Source of the DNA: Aurelia coerulea
Lineage: Eukaryota; Cnidaria; Scyphozoa; Semaeostomeae; Ulmaridae
Reading direction: 5' to 3'
Assembly (NCBI GenBank): GCA_039566865.1
Contig: CM076943.1
Span: 29,520,663-29,584,662, forward strand
Length of the DNA stretch: 64,000 nt
The notes beneath the pieces are model-generated. The model was not told the origin of the DNA. It was given only the letters and a program-made list of their open reading frames with translations, and ran no database searches. This document shows, one piece after another, positions 1 through 12,300 of this stretch. Each line of letters begins with the position of its first letter. Positions within the stretch are counted from its first letter, which is position 1. The position numbers and the translations under genes are program-made.

Positions 1-1820
1 TCCATAAAATGATGTTAATACCACAACATTAAGAACATTTTTGAATACAATCTACTAGATGACCCAGAAAATGAAACTTCAAAAAGATTGTCGAAATTTT
101 ATTGTATTACCTATCATGGAAATTTCTTTATGTGAATCAGTGAATTGATGTCATGGGTCCGAATGAGTTTTAGCCTTGTTGCGAAGCCTTGAATTAGCTT
201 GAATTTGTACCACCACTTCGATTTGTGGCTTATGTCATTTAAGAAGCTGTTATATCATCCAGGACTCAAACTTTTAAATGAAAATTGAAGGAAATAAGCT
301 TTGTGAAATATTATGGCTCAAAATATTATTCTAAAGCTTCCTTTTTTTCAATTCAACAATCGCTCTCCTGAAGAAATAAAATATCGACAATGTATAAAAT
401 ACAATTGGTACTTGACGCAACTACTCAACAATATAATTTGAAGATTGGAAACTGGAATGAAATTTCGTTGATTTTTCAAAATACTGCACTTTTCATTGGG
501 TTACTCGGGCAAAATTTGTCAAATTAATCTAAATGAAAGAAAACAAATTTCAATCTTACATGTCTTCAGATGACATTTTGGTGAGACCAATACAAACAGC
601 ATGCTCCTTGTCTTCCGCCATTACTGCCTGGTTTTTGGTTAAGGATATGGTTCTAAAGTTGTTTTCGCCTCGGTTCTCTTTGTCTAAACTAGTCTACACT
701 TTGCTGCAGGCATCCTGAAGCAAGATCCGACGCACAGCCTGCACTCGTGGCTCCTCGATGCAGTTCTCTCTGTGTTGCCTTTTTTCGGCACATAAAGGAT
801 CATGGTCGACAATGGGTCCTTAAGGTTACTGTATCCCTTCAGTGACCACTCACGGTGTTTTCTCTCTGGATTATCACGCCCGAAACATAACACGTATAAA
901 CGATACATCATTCGATTCGTCATTAAATAGGGAGTATTTACGAGCCAAAAAGAATACAAATATCCGAAAATTGGGCGTTATACATCCGAAAACGTGAAAA
1001 TCGGATCTTCCCCCCTTCTAGAACCTCCCTGTCCCTCCAGATCTGTTTCATTTAAATCTCAATGAGATTTTTGCGTTCTCAACACATTATTCTAGCAAAG
1101 TATGTCTCAAATTTCTTTTGCATGCCTTAGCTTCAGAATAATTAATAAAGCAATTTTGCCCCTCGCTCCCTGGCCTCGTTTTGAGATTCATTCAAATGTT
1201 AAATTTGGACCATGCAATTTTTCTCAAAAATGAGACACACTTTGGTCCCCCTATGCCTTTTCTCTCTGTCTGCCAAATTTCAGCCAATTATATCAAGCCG
1301 TTGGGTACAGGGAACTGTATGAATACCCATTGGTTGCTGAAAAATTGATTTTGAGAAAAGCGCTGTAACAGTTTCTTAGCGTACAGTTCAACTGTTGGAA
1401 ATGATTAACTTCAATCTGGCCACAAGAGTAAACAGAGTAATCTGTATGTATTTAGTGCAGAGTTTACAATGACATAATTGGTATTATAACCGCAAAATCC
1501 ATTCAACAGGAAATCAAAGGCACTTGAAACTTTTAACCTTTAGTTCTCAAATAATCCTCGTCATGTAAACAGCATTTTCCTAGCAGAAAATACCCTGCTT
1601 TAAATTGCTTATAATTCGCTGAAAAATAAAGTAAAATTCCTTGAAATTATTAGAAATTGTAGGTAGATGTGTGTGCTATCCAATGATCTAAAAATCCAAA
1701 AATTGATCGGAAAAAACTTTTTATCGTCCTGAAGGGATACAGTAACCTTAAGCGTTATCTTGAGGATATTTCACTTGTTTTTATCCATATAAAATATTAC
1801 GAAAAAGCTTAAATTCTACT
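1..1820. other. No recognisable gene or repeat
   Basis: AT-rich sequence with no conserved reading frame that I can recognise on either strand. It lies downstream of the last MCTS1 exon I could find. It was searched by eye for the missing MCTS1 C-terminal exon (the part that would follow the PUA core and end near a DGLW-type motif) without success. Confidence 0.4.
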
Positions 1821-1821
1821 A

Positions 1822-2222
1822 TACCGTAAAAGCTCTATTAAGCCACCGGGAGGGGGGGTGGGCTTATTAAATGTCATACACTCCAGAGGGGGGCTTAAAA
1901 GAGAGGGGTACTAATTAGAGAAGGGGACTTATTCACAAAATCAAATGACAAGGATAGATATGATAGCTTTTTAGTTAGTTTTACACACCATAATCTGTGG
2001 AGTCAACATACAATTTCACGAGTCAAATGCACAAATTCGACACAGTTTTATCTCAAATCATATCAAAATTAACATGCAAACTTATTTAGCTCAATAAATG
2101 GAATATATTGGGCAACCTATGGAATTTTATATAAGTGGGAGCTTTATAGAGAGGGGGGACTTATTTAACATTTTGGCTCAGAGGGGAGGGGCTTATTAGA
2201 GAGGGGGCTTAATAGAGAGGGG
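1822..2222. repeat. Interspersed repeat, TACCGTAAAAGCTCTA family, copy 1
   Basis: This copy starts with TACCGTAAAAGCTCTATT and a G-rich stretch, and contains several short GAGAGGGG/GCTTATTAGAGAGG blocks. The middle (ATCAAAATTAACATGCAA) matches the copies at 55698-57872. In the complete copy the far end is the reverse complement (TAGAGCTTTTCGGTA), so this looks like a non-autonomous TIR element. The right end of this copy is missing or diverged. Confidence 0.55.
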
Positions 2223-2299
2223 GATACAAGCAACTGGATTAACAACTACAAAATGCTACACACACATGTAGTCAGAATTGCTATAAATACAGATACTTA

Positions 2300-2810
2300 A
2301 AATAAAAAATACAGGTACAAGATGATACATACATACTACGTTGCATGAGAAAAGAAACTATAGTGAGTGGGAATTTTCGTTTTTAATTCATTCGTTGAAG
2401 TGTTCTGAAGCACAAATATGTTCTAATTTCACCAATAATATTTTCATATTTGCATCAGCTGGCAACCCTTCATGACCATATAAGAGAATTTTGATATTTT
2501 TTGGAGAGACTGGTGCCATAAACCATTTGGTTGTAGAATCGCATTTACGCTGTCGAGAAGGCCATGCCTAATCAAATCATATTATATTTTCTGCTGTGAT
2601 GAACAAGAAGAGTAATCAGCAAAAAGAGTTTCTCAGCTAAATCCAGTACACTTGCAAAATAATCCTTACAGAAACAAGCACTGCTACGGTTTCTTAACTT
2701 CAAATTGCTGCTGAAGGACAAAGAATTAAACCATTGAAAGGACGCGACACTTTCTATGAAGAGATTAGAAATTCGTTTATCAGCAACAAAAGTTTCCTGC
2801 ACCCACCATA
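2300..2810 (-). other. Unassigned open frames on minus strand
   Basis: Two adjacent minus-strand open stretches (2572-2802 and about 2395-2555) are separated by a stop. The lower one reads KWFMAPVSPKNIKILLYGHE. I do not recognise either, and neither has the MCTS1 C-terminal signature. They could be a decayed transposon-encoded protein or an exon of an unknown gene. Confidence 0.2.
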
Positions 2811-3300
2811 AAGGCGAATTATCTCAGAACTATGAAGGAAATTCTGCTAAATCAAACCAACAGATTCTCACCTATTTTTTATCAACTACAGGCTTACAAA
2901 ACAGTCGAATTGTTTCAGGCTAGCATAATGCTACATCAAGCAAGCTCATAATAACCTCGGCCATGGTACCTGGTGTGTCAAATTAAAGCATGATTTGACC
3001 GGCCATGAGCAACTATTAATTCAGCAATTACAGACCTGGGGGAGGGGTACTAAGTTATATTCACTGGAAGGTATGTACTCCTCATAAGGTTTTGCTTTGC
3101 TTAAATTATGTAAAGCAGGATATAAGTTTGATATGAAAACCTCCTTTATTACCAATTAAATCTCCCATTAGTTGCGACATTGTTACAATTGTTTCTGCTT
3201 AAGGTATCAATAGGGTAGTGCTTATATACGGTGATATGGCACGTACAATTTTGAATTTTATATATCGGCTAAACAATGAAGAAAAAACATGAAAAGATAC

Positions 3301-6300
3301 AACAATGGCGTTAGCCTCGATTGGACTCATTTTGGCTCCTGGCGAGGTCAAACCTGGACACATTATATTTGCACCACTGAGAATAAACTTGATTGCACCT
3401 TTATCCACTTGTTCCTGTGGTAACATAAATGGATCTACAAAAAATTGAAACAAATTAGTAACGTGTCGAATTTTCATGTACAAATTGCACTCACTTCACA
3501 CTTCGTTAAACCATTGCAGAAAAAAGTCCTCTCCGTTACTTCACAGTTCCTATTGAAATTTGTCTCTGGTACATTCTTGTGAGATTCTTCGTATCGTTAT
3601 CCCGACTGAAAAGCAGATTATGTCAGCCCTTGGGGGTCGTTTTCCTTTCGTCAATCGCGTTTCTAAGACACGAAATATGGAAGAAACCATTTGCACCAAT
3701 TTTAATTCCTTACCATTTGCATGCATCGTTCTTGTCGAAGAAAGGTGGAATTTTATCGTTATTGTATGTCGGTCTCGTGATAGGTTCGTTGCGCGTCACT
3801 CGTTGAATTGCGTTTGAATCTCCTGTTGTATTCGCTAATTTATGTGTCCACGGTCGACTACGCGCAAGAGAATTGCTCGTCTCTTTACCGACAATTCTCG
3901 TTTTCTGTTTCGAATTCAAATTCTAGGATATAGCTGATTTCTCGGTCTATATTTTGAAAAATATCTGTTTCGTTTTTGGCCGGTTTGAGCTTTATTCAAA
4001 TAGGAGAAACATTGGAAAACATTTATAATGATAAGCATGTTCGTTTTAAAAGAGAACAATGCAGTTCACCGATATCCAACTTTTTTCTGAGGAATGCCCC
4101 TTTAATTATAGCAGGGCAGATTTCTTGCTGTCCTATAGCTGGAGAATTGCAATATATTTGTCACTTACAGTTGCTTTAGAATTGGTAGAGCAATTTAGAA
4201 TTACTTCAAAATTGGCGGGAAATAGGAATACATTGTCCACATACTCACATTTATGAACTAGTCTTAAAGATGGAATCCATGGTCCATCTCTGTGCCTGAA
4301 GAAAAGCAGCTCAGATTTTACTGCAATTATCTCAATATGGTCATGGCTGGAAAAAAATAACAGCAAATAGCCATTTTAATTACTGCATACTGTTTTACTA
4401 AAGAGCATGGATTAAGTGGTATATTACAATGATTCTAATTAACATAACTAGACATCTATATAAATGTGCAAATTAATGATCAAGGCTAAAACTAAATCAA
4501 ACGAGTTAAAAGTACTGTTTCGCGTAGCTCTAGAGGGTCTCTGGCTCAATCTGAATATATATAACCTGTTGTATTTGATGTTCTAGATCAATGAAAATTA
4601 TTAGGTCCTTCTTTTGTTCCTTATTTAGATAAGGTTTCCTACTGAAACAAAATCTGCAAAACTCCACTCCAACAATTACGGTACTGGCCTTCCACACACT
4701 AACATTAAAACAATTCTCACCTACACCTCTTCTTCAGAATTTACAAAATGTTCAGTTTTGATAAGAATTTTTTAGCCACATGAAAGAAGGAAAATATCCT
4801 CAAAAGGAGAATTGTTGAGAAATGAAGATATTCTCAAAGAAACCTTGGACACGAAAACCAGTTTGTGCTGCACAAGAAAATGAAGCCAATGGTCTAAAAA
4901 GTGCAGACTGAGCTGGCACAGTTTGTGCATCAATATCCCAAGGACTTTATAATTTCCTTCACAACAACAACAAAATCAGATAGTAATGAGTTTTATTATC
5001 TGACAGCTTCTAATTTTGACTCATATCATTTAATCAAACACATTTGTTACTACCGTTATGTCGCTGAATTTAATTGTGCTGTAAATCTCATAGGCCTAAA
5101 GCAGTTGCTGTGGCAACAAAAATGCATCCTTGTATTGTATTATACAAGGCTATGGGAAAGCTGCAGGAAATGTAGAATGATCCAATGGGAGTTGTGGGAT
5201 GCTTATATTGCCTCGTCTTTGAAACTTCAGTCAAGTAATAATGCATGATAAAAGTTAGCAAAACGATGGAAATGTACAGAAAGGACAGTACCGTAATTAA
5301 TGTACATGTATATTTCCAAAGCTTTATCAAACCAACACAATAACTTATTGTATACATTCAAATAATTCACATGCTGCAGTTACTATAGAGAGAACAAGAC
5401 ATGATGGTTGTATAAATGAGACTCACCACTTAATGAGAACAATAGTTTCTTTCTTCGGTGCAATTTCAGTGATCCATTTCTCAACGGCAGGGTATTGCTC
5501 AATGATCTTTGCCCTGATACCTCTTTGTACCGATGCTTTCAATTGAGACACACCTGTAACATCATCCTTGGCAACAAATCTGGAATTAAAGCACCCATAG
5601 TGAAAAAAGAAGTTCGCCAGAATGAAAACCCCAAGACTCAACACGGCAGTTTTTGACAAAATCTCGAAAGTGTAGAGCCACCTTCCTTTCTCTTCGACTG
5701 ATTTTGAAAAAGGCCGTATCTGATACTTTATTTTCACTTGTTTCTAAAATCACATTACCCAAAAGGTACTTGAGTAAAATCCAGACAGTGGAAAAAGACT
5801 TAAAAAACTTTTTTGAAATGTTCAGGAGGGCACAGTATGGGAATATGAAGATTGCACAATTTACGACGCTGGAATGCGCCACGCTTATGTTTTCAAGCAT
5901 GGGGTTGACATTTCTCACGTGTTCTCAGTGGTGGTGGAAAAAATATTTGCCTTCCTGCGATGCAACGTCAAACTAAAATTCTTCCCTTCGTGGTTTTATC
6001 AGTTTTCCTCGTGCCAGATTTCAGTTGAACTGTTGCACAACATACATTTCAGTTTCGTAGGCATGTTTAGAGTCACCAGGAAAAGTCTAGCAACTGTAAA
6101 TGGACAGAGCTTAATACAAACACTGTTCTCCTTTCTCTTTTATTTTTTCCCGACTTTATTCCTTCCTTTACCAATTACATTTTCAATCATTGTTTTTCTC
6201 TTTCATCCTATCTTCTTTCCATCCGTAGTTCTTCCCCTTCTCCTTTTTTCTGTCGTTCATTTTCCCTTCATTTTTTCTTTCCTCCCTTTCTCGTTACCTA

Positions 6301-9300
6301 TCTTTCTTTTCCTTCTATTCCGCTTTCTATATTTCCTCCATTTTCTTCCTTCCAAACGCACAAGCTTCCTGCGAAGCTGCTTCGCGTATTTTTTTCCACC
6401 TCTGCGTGTTCTTCCCCACACACAAGAAAATGGTTCCCTTTTCGTTTATCTGAGGCTGGAAAAATGTTATCCCGTTTCATTCCTTGCTTCAAAATCCTTT
6501 GAGGGCAGCTTACACATAAAATCACTCAAAAAGTTAGCTTCATAATCTAGCCTTCTGGAATGATCCAATGATACGTTCATATCTTGATAAGCATTTAGCA
6601 TCAGACCAAGCAAAAATTTGAGAAGTTATGGCTCCCTTAAGGTAACTCAGTTTTCCGCTCCAGTGAACAGCGAGATGCCGTTTCGCAAAACCACTCTCCC
6701 CAGAAAGCAGTTCATTTCTCTAATATCATTCGGCCTATCGAAAAGCAGTAAAATGGCTGTTGTTCAGTATAGTCTGGGCAATCGACAGATGTATAAATTG
6801 CAATGTTTCCGTCAACGCTAGCTTCACAAATCCTTATTCAAATCTTTTTGTTGATTTCAGAAAAATGGATTTATCTCCAAAACTATTCGAAAAATTTTCG
6901 ATTTTTTCGCTCCATCTTTAGCTAGGTAGTTGATTTACAACTTTGCCAAGTCTGATTGAAAAAGCTAGGCTACATTTGCTGCAATCGAGTTTTATATTTC
7001 TGTTTACTTTTCGACATCGAAGGGGAAAAGCGATGGTCAACAGTTTAACCCACGCAGAACGAGATGAATGCCCGTTCAACGCTTTGCAAAAAATTTAGTT
7101 GTAGATCTAAGTGAGATCTAAGATCTATGCTCATTGTAGACTATTAAAGAAATTGATAATTTGTGAATGCTCCCGAAAGTCTCGAAAGACACCCAAAGCA
7201 TGGTTTCGTGAAGTTGCTGGTAAAAGTCAGTAACTTTTAATCAATAGATATGCAAATGATACTTTTACAAGAGCACTAGGATGTCTTTTGAGAATTGGGT
7301 ATGGTATTCCCAACAGATGACGTTCATCCGTTTACCAATGGAAAAATTTCTGAAAGTTATTTCAAGCCTTTCAACCCTGAGCTTTTGCAAGTATGCTTTT
7401 TTTATACATCATTTAATAACTTACAATACATATTACTTTCAACATTACTTACAAATACCATACCCTACTACTAATACAATACCAATTGGAGCGAAAACTA
7501 CGACTACCTCATGGCAACATAAAACAGGAAATACGAACATGCCACTGAACGTAACTACTAGAGAGAGAAATAATTGCTAAAACTACACGAAACTACAAAA
7601 AAGAAAAAAAAAACATTTACCTTTAAGGGGACATAAATATAATACAGATTACATTTTACAATACTTTCTAATTACAAATATAAGTAGGTTAGGCCGTTGG
7701 GCACAAGATTTAGGGATATTCAATGAAGAGGACCATGATATTATACGAAGCGTTCCGTTCTTGAAATATACAAGATGGTTGATTTTAAGATGAAGTTATT
7801 TATTTCAAATGGCAACTTTTTATCGTTGTACAAAAGAATCTGTAAAAGGACAGGATTTGGAACGTCAATAATTTCAAATGAGTGCAGCACCGGAAGGACA
7901 CCATTGAGGAGGTCACGCCTTTGTTCTTCAAAAGAAGCGCACAACAACAGGCAGTGTTCCGTATCCTCAGGACCGTCGTTGATTGGACACATCGGGTTGA
8001 TTGTGTCACTAAAATTGTGTCTGAATTTGTGAAAATTCAGTTTGCTCAACCCTACCCTAAGCTGAGTTAATAAAGAAAGCCCTCGTGGATCATAAATACC
8101 GAAAACAGGGTTAGAAGGTGGTCTAATAAGCGAAAGTAATCTGTTCTTGAATATACTGATGGAAGAAGATTCTCTGATTTCAGGGTCAAGTTTACTCCAT
8201 TCATGCAAACTGTCTGGGAAAAAGCTTGACTTATATTTTTCAGTTCTTGCCGTAATTTGACCAACAACAGGTTGATTGCGAAAAGCATAATTAGGCTGAT
8301 TTAGTTGTGAAATAGGATCTCTTGTATAATCTGGCATCAGGTTGTTAATGATTTTGAAGATCATAAAAAGTTGTCTGCTCCATCTTCTAGAGTACAGGGA
8401 TTCCCATCCTAGCTCTTGATACAGCTTTTCACGTGAGGTCCCTCTCCATGTACCTGTTACTGCTAATGCTGCAGAATATTGCACCGATTCGAGTTTTTGC
8501 ATCAGGATATTACCACGGCTAATGAGACTGATCTCCTTGCATGGAATGTGGTAAATCACATCACCATAGTCTAAGTGGGGTCTAACATGAAGTTTGTAAA
8601 GTACATTCAAGGTCTCCCTAGGAAGATACTTTGAAAGAAACTTCAGCATTCCGATTGCTTTTCTCGATTTGGCAATAGCCGAGTTTATATGACTTGAAAA
8701 ATAAAGCCTTGAGTCTAGTGTAAGACCAAGATGTTTATGCTAATCCACTTTCATTACTTGCATATTGTTGAAAAATATCGCGGGATGATCAATTTTGACT
8801 CTCTTCGTTGAGAAAATAATCTCTACAGCTTGCTTTCTGGGATCAGGGTTGAAGGACATTCTCCATCTATGTGCCCATAATTTTATCCGATTCAGATCAT
8901 GGTTCATGTCGTCAGCTGCTAGTACAGGACCCTTTACCGTGGTGAAAAGAGAAGTATCATCAGCAAATAATTTTACGGTATATTTCAGGTCCTCAGACAA
9001 ATCATTGATATATAAAGGAACAATAAAGGTCCCAAAATCGAGCCTTGTGGAACACCTGCAGAAATATTTCCCCAACTAGAAGACTTGCCGTTCAAAACCG
9101 TTCGCTGCTTACGATTTGAAAGAAAACTGCGGAGAAGGGAAAGCAGATTTCCAGAAATACCACATCTCTGTAACTTATAAAGCAGGCCTTTATGCCATAC
9201 CCGGTCGAAGGCTTTAGAAGTTAAAGGGGAAATCACTTGAGCCTTTTGCTTCTGAACTTGGTCTTCATCAATTAATCTCAGAACCAACTCATTTACTGGG

Positions 9301-12300
9301 CGATTCTAAATCTTGTATTGACTTAATTTTTACGAATCAGCCAAACATCTTTATTGAATCTGGTGTTCATCCATCCTTACATGAACAGTGTCATCATCAA
9401 ATTGTCCATGGAAAACTATCAGTTTCAAACATAACATCACCTCCTTACACTCGCAGGATTTGGTACTATGACAAGGCTGACTTTATGGCCATCATGAAAA
9501 GTATTGAAATGTTTAATTGGAAAGAGCATCTCGATAATATACCATGCCCTAATGAGCAGGTCAAATTGCTCAATGAAGTACTTTTGAACATTTATTCCAA
9601 CTTCATTCCTAACAAAGTTAAAACGATTAGACCTCGCCAAGCACCCTGGATAACGCAAACAGTTAAAAATTTTCTTAGGAGAAAGAATCATGCTTACAAA
9701 GCTTTGTGAGAAATGGTCAACCAGACGACAAGCTTGAGGGGATTCAAAATATGATATCTGAAGGTTCAAGGAGGATTGAGGAGGCAAAACAGAATTATTT
9801 CCTTAAGGCAGGGAAAACTTTAGCCAGCCCTGGAACCCCTAGCAAAACGTATTGGTCCTTGATCAATACTGTTCTAAACAAGGCCAAAATTCCGATAATA
9901 CCACCGGTCCTAGACAATGGGCTATTTGTGACTGATTTTACTGAAAAGGCACAATTATTCAACGATTATTTCATACTTCAGTGTACGACGATCGACACAG
10001 GCAGTGCAATTCCAGAACATATCCCAGTAACTTCTACTTTGATAAATACCTTTGCTATCTCCGAAGAAAATATACTACAAATAATGCGGTCCCTTAATCC
10101 TAACAAAGCACATGGCTGGGATGAAACATCTGTAAGAATGATCAAGCTGAGTGATGCTGCATTAGTCGCTCCATTAAAGATAATATTCACAAATTGCCTG
10201 AGGAGTGGTATATTTCCCCAAATATGGAAGCATGCTAATGTAGTGCCTGTTCACAAGAAGAACGAGAAAAATTTGAAGGGAAACTACCGTCCAATTTCGC
10301 TGCTTCCAATCTTTGGGAAAATACTTGAAAAACTCATCTACGACTCTCTTCATTCACATCTTGCTTCATCTGATTTACTCAACCCAAATCAGTCAGGTTT
10401 TCGTCCAGGTGACTCGACAGTCAACCAGCTAATATCTATAACGCACACAATTTTTAAAGCATTTGACTGTAATCCTCCTCTTGCTGTTCGTTCTGTGTAT
10501 CTTGATATCCCCAAGGCATTTGACAGAGTATGGCATGATGGGCTGATTTATAAGCTAAAGCGATGTGGCATTTCTGGAAGTCTTCTTTCTCTCGTTAAGA
10601 GTTTTCTTAAGGATAGAAAGCAGCGAACTGTTTTGAATGGGCAGAATTCTTCTTGGGGAGATATTTTGGCAGGAGTACCACAGGGCTCTGTTCTAGGACC
10701 TTTATTTTCCCTAGTATATATAAATGACGTTACTGAACATTTGAGGTGCAATGTTAAGCTTTTCGCTGATGATACGTCATTATTTACGGTCATTCAAGAT
10801 TCTAATTCAGCTGCCAGTGACATGAACCACGATCTGGAGTTGATAAGTCAATGGGCTCATGATTGGAGGATGTCGTTTAATCCTGATCCGCAAAAACGAG
10901 CTGTGGAACTAATACTTTCAAGGAAAAAAAATGAACTTAATCATCCAGAAATTCTCTTTAATAACATACCGGTAATGAAAGTAGATGAACATAAACATTT
11001 AGGAATTATACTAGATGCAAAGTTGTCTTTCTCTGCCCATCTCAAATCAGCTATCTCCAAAACGAGAAAGGGTATTGGCTTGCTGAAATATCTCTCCAAA
11101 TATCTGCCCAGGCATACCCTAAACGAGCTATATAAGCTCTATGTGCGACCACATCTCGACTATGGGGATGTTATTTACCATATTCCCGCAAAAGTATGCG
11201 AGTTCAGTGGTAGCGTCATTTTACCGAGCTTGATGGAAATATTAGAGTCTGTTCAGTATTCTGCTGCGCGAGCTATTACAGGAACTTGGAGAGGAACATC
11301 GCGAGAAAAGTTGTACTCGGAGCTTGGCTGGGAATCATTGAGCTGCCGAAGATGGAGCAGACGCCTCACTTTGCTTTACAAGATCATTAATAATTTAACT
11401 CCTGTTTATACTAAGGACCCAATCCCACCACTTCAACAGTCACACTACTCTCTTCGCAACCAAGATATCGTTGGGCAAATAAAGGCCAGAACAGAAAAAA
11501 TTAAATCTAGTTTCTATCCTCATTGCTTATCCGAATGGAATGAACTTGATCCTGAGATTAGACTTGCACCGTCTGTTGCTGTTTTCAAAAAGAAGCTACT
11601 ATCTATAATCAGACCCCCGGTAAGATCTATATTTGGCATTCATGACCCAATAGGTTTATCATATCTCACTCAACTCAGGGTTGGTCTCAGTAAATTGAAT
11701 TTTCACAAATTCAAGAACAACTTTAAGGATACCATAAATCCGATGTGCCCTACGAACGATGGTATTGAGGATACGGAACACTTTTTGTTGCTTTGCCCTT
11801 CCCTTGCAGTGCCACATAGAGACCCCCTCGCTTCTGAGGTGCTGCGTACGCCTCTAAGCAGGAGTATATCTTTATTAACTTCATCTGGGAAATTTTTATC
11901 ACCATACAATAAAATCTGCATTAGAAGACTATTTTGGAGATCGGTATGTCCATATGGTCGTATTAACCCTCTCAGGCGCTGTGTCCCACTTTTGACTTTT
12001 CTCGTCCCACTCATAGTGAAAAAATCAAAGTTGTCAGAAATCAATGAAACTTGGCACAAAGCTCAATGTCAGGGCCCTGATTTCGAATCTGCTTTCAATT
12101 TTTTAAAATTTTGTAACATTTTGTCTCTACGTGGCTCTAAAAATGGAACAAATAATAAATACCTTGTGAATTGACAGCGATGGTCAAACATGCTCGAAAT
12201 TGCACGAAACTTTACAAAAAACACTATTCTTGGCCACTGCGTTAAAATCTACTGTCACTTTTTGAAATTATTGTCCCTCTGTGTCTCCATGTGGCTCTAA

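Noticed and set aside
2395..2555. NGLWH on the minus strand as the missing end of MCTS1
   Set aside because: The surrounding residues do not match the family, the reading frame continues past the expected stop, and no phase-0 acceptor is evident.
2958..2985. Minus-strand MAE sequence as the start of the last MCTS1 exon
   Set aside because: Only three residues agree; the frame stops soon after without the conserved motifs.
5874..6545. Open frame of 223 codons
   Set aside because: It is produced by a pyrimidine-rich tract (Phe/Leu/Pro/Ser-rich translation), with no family resemblance.
11854..12174. C-terminal extension of the LINE frame
   Set aside because: It reads the inverted-repeat arm. 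The same peptide appears from the opposite arm at 16871-17206 on the minus strand, so it is read-through, not a domain.
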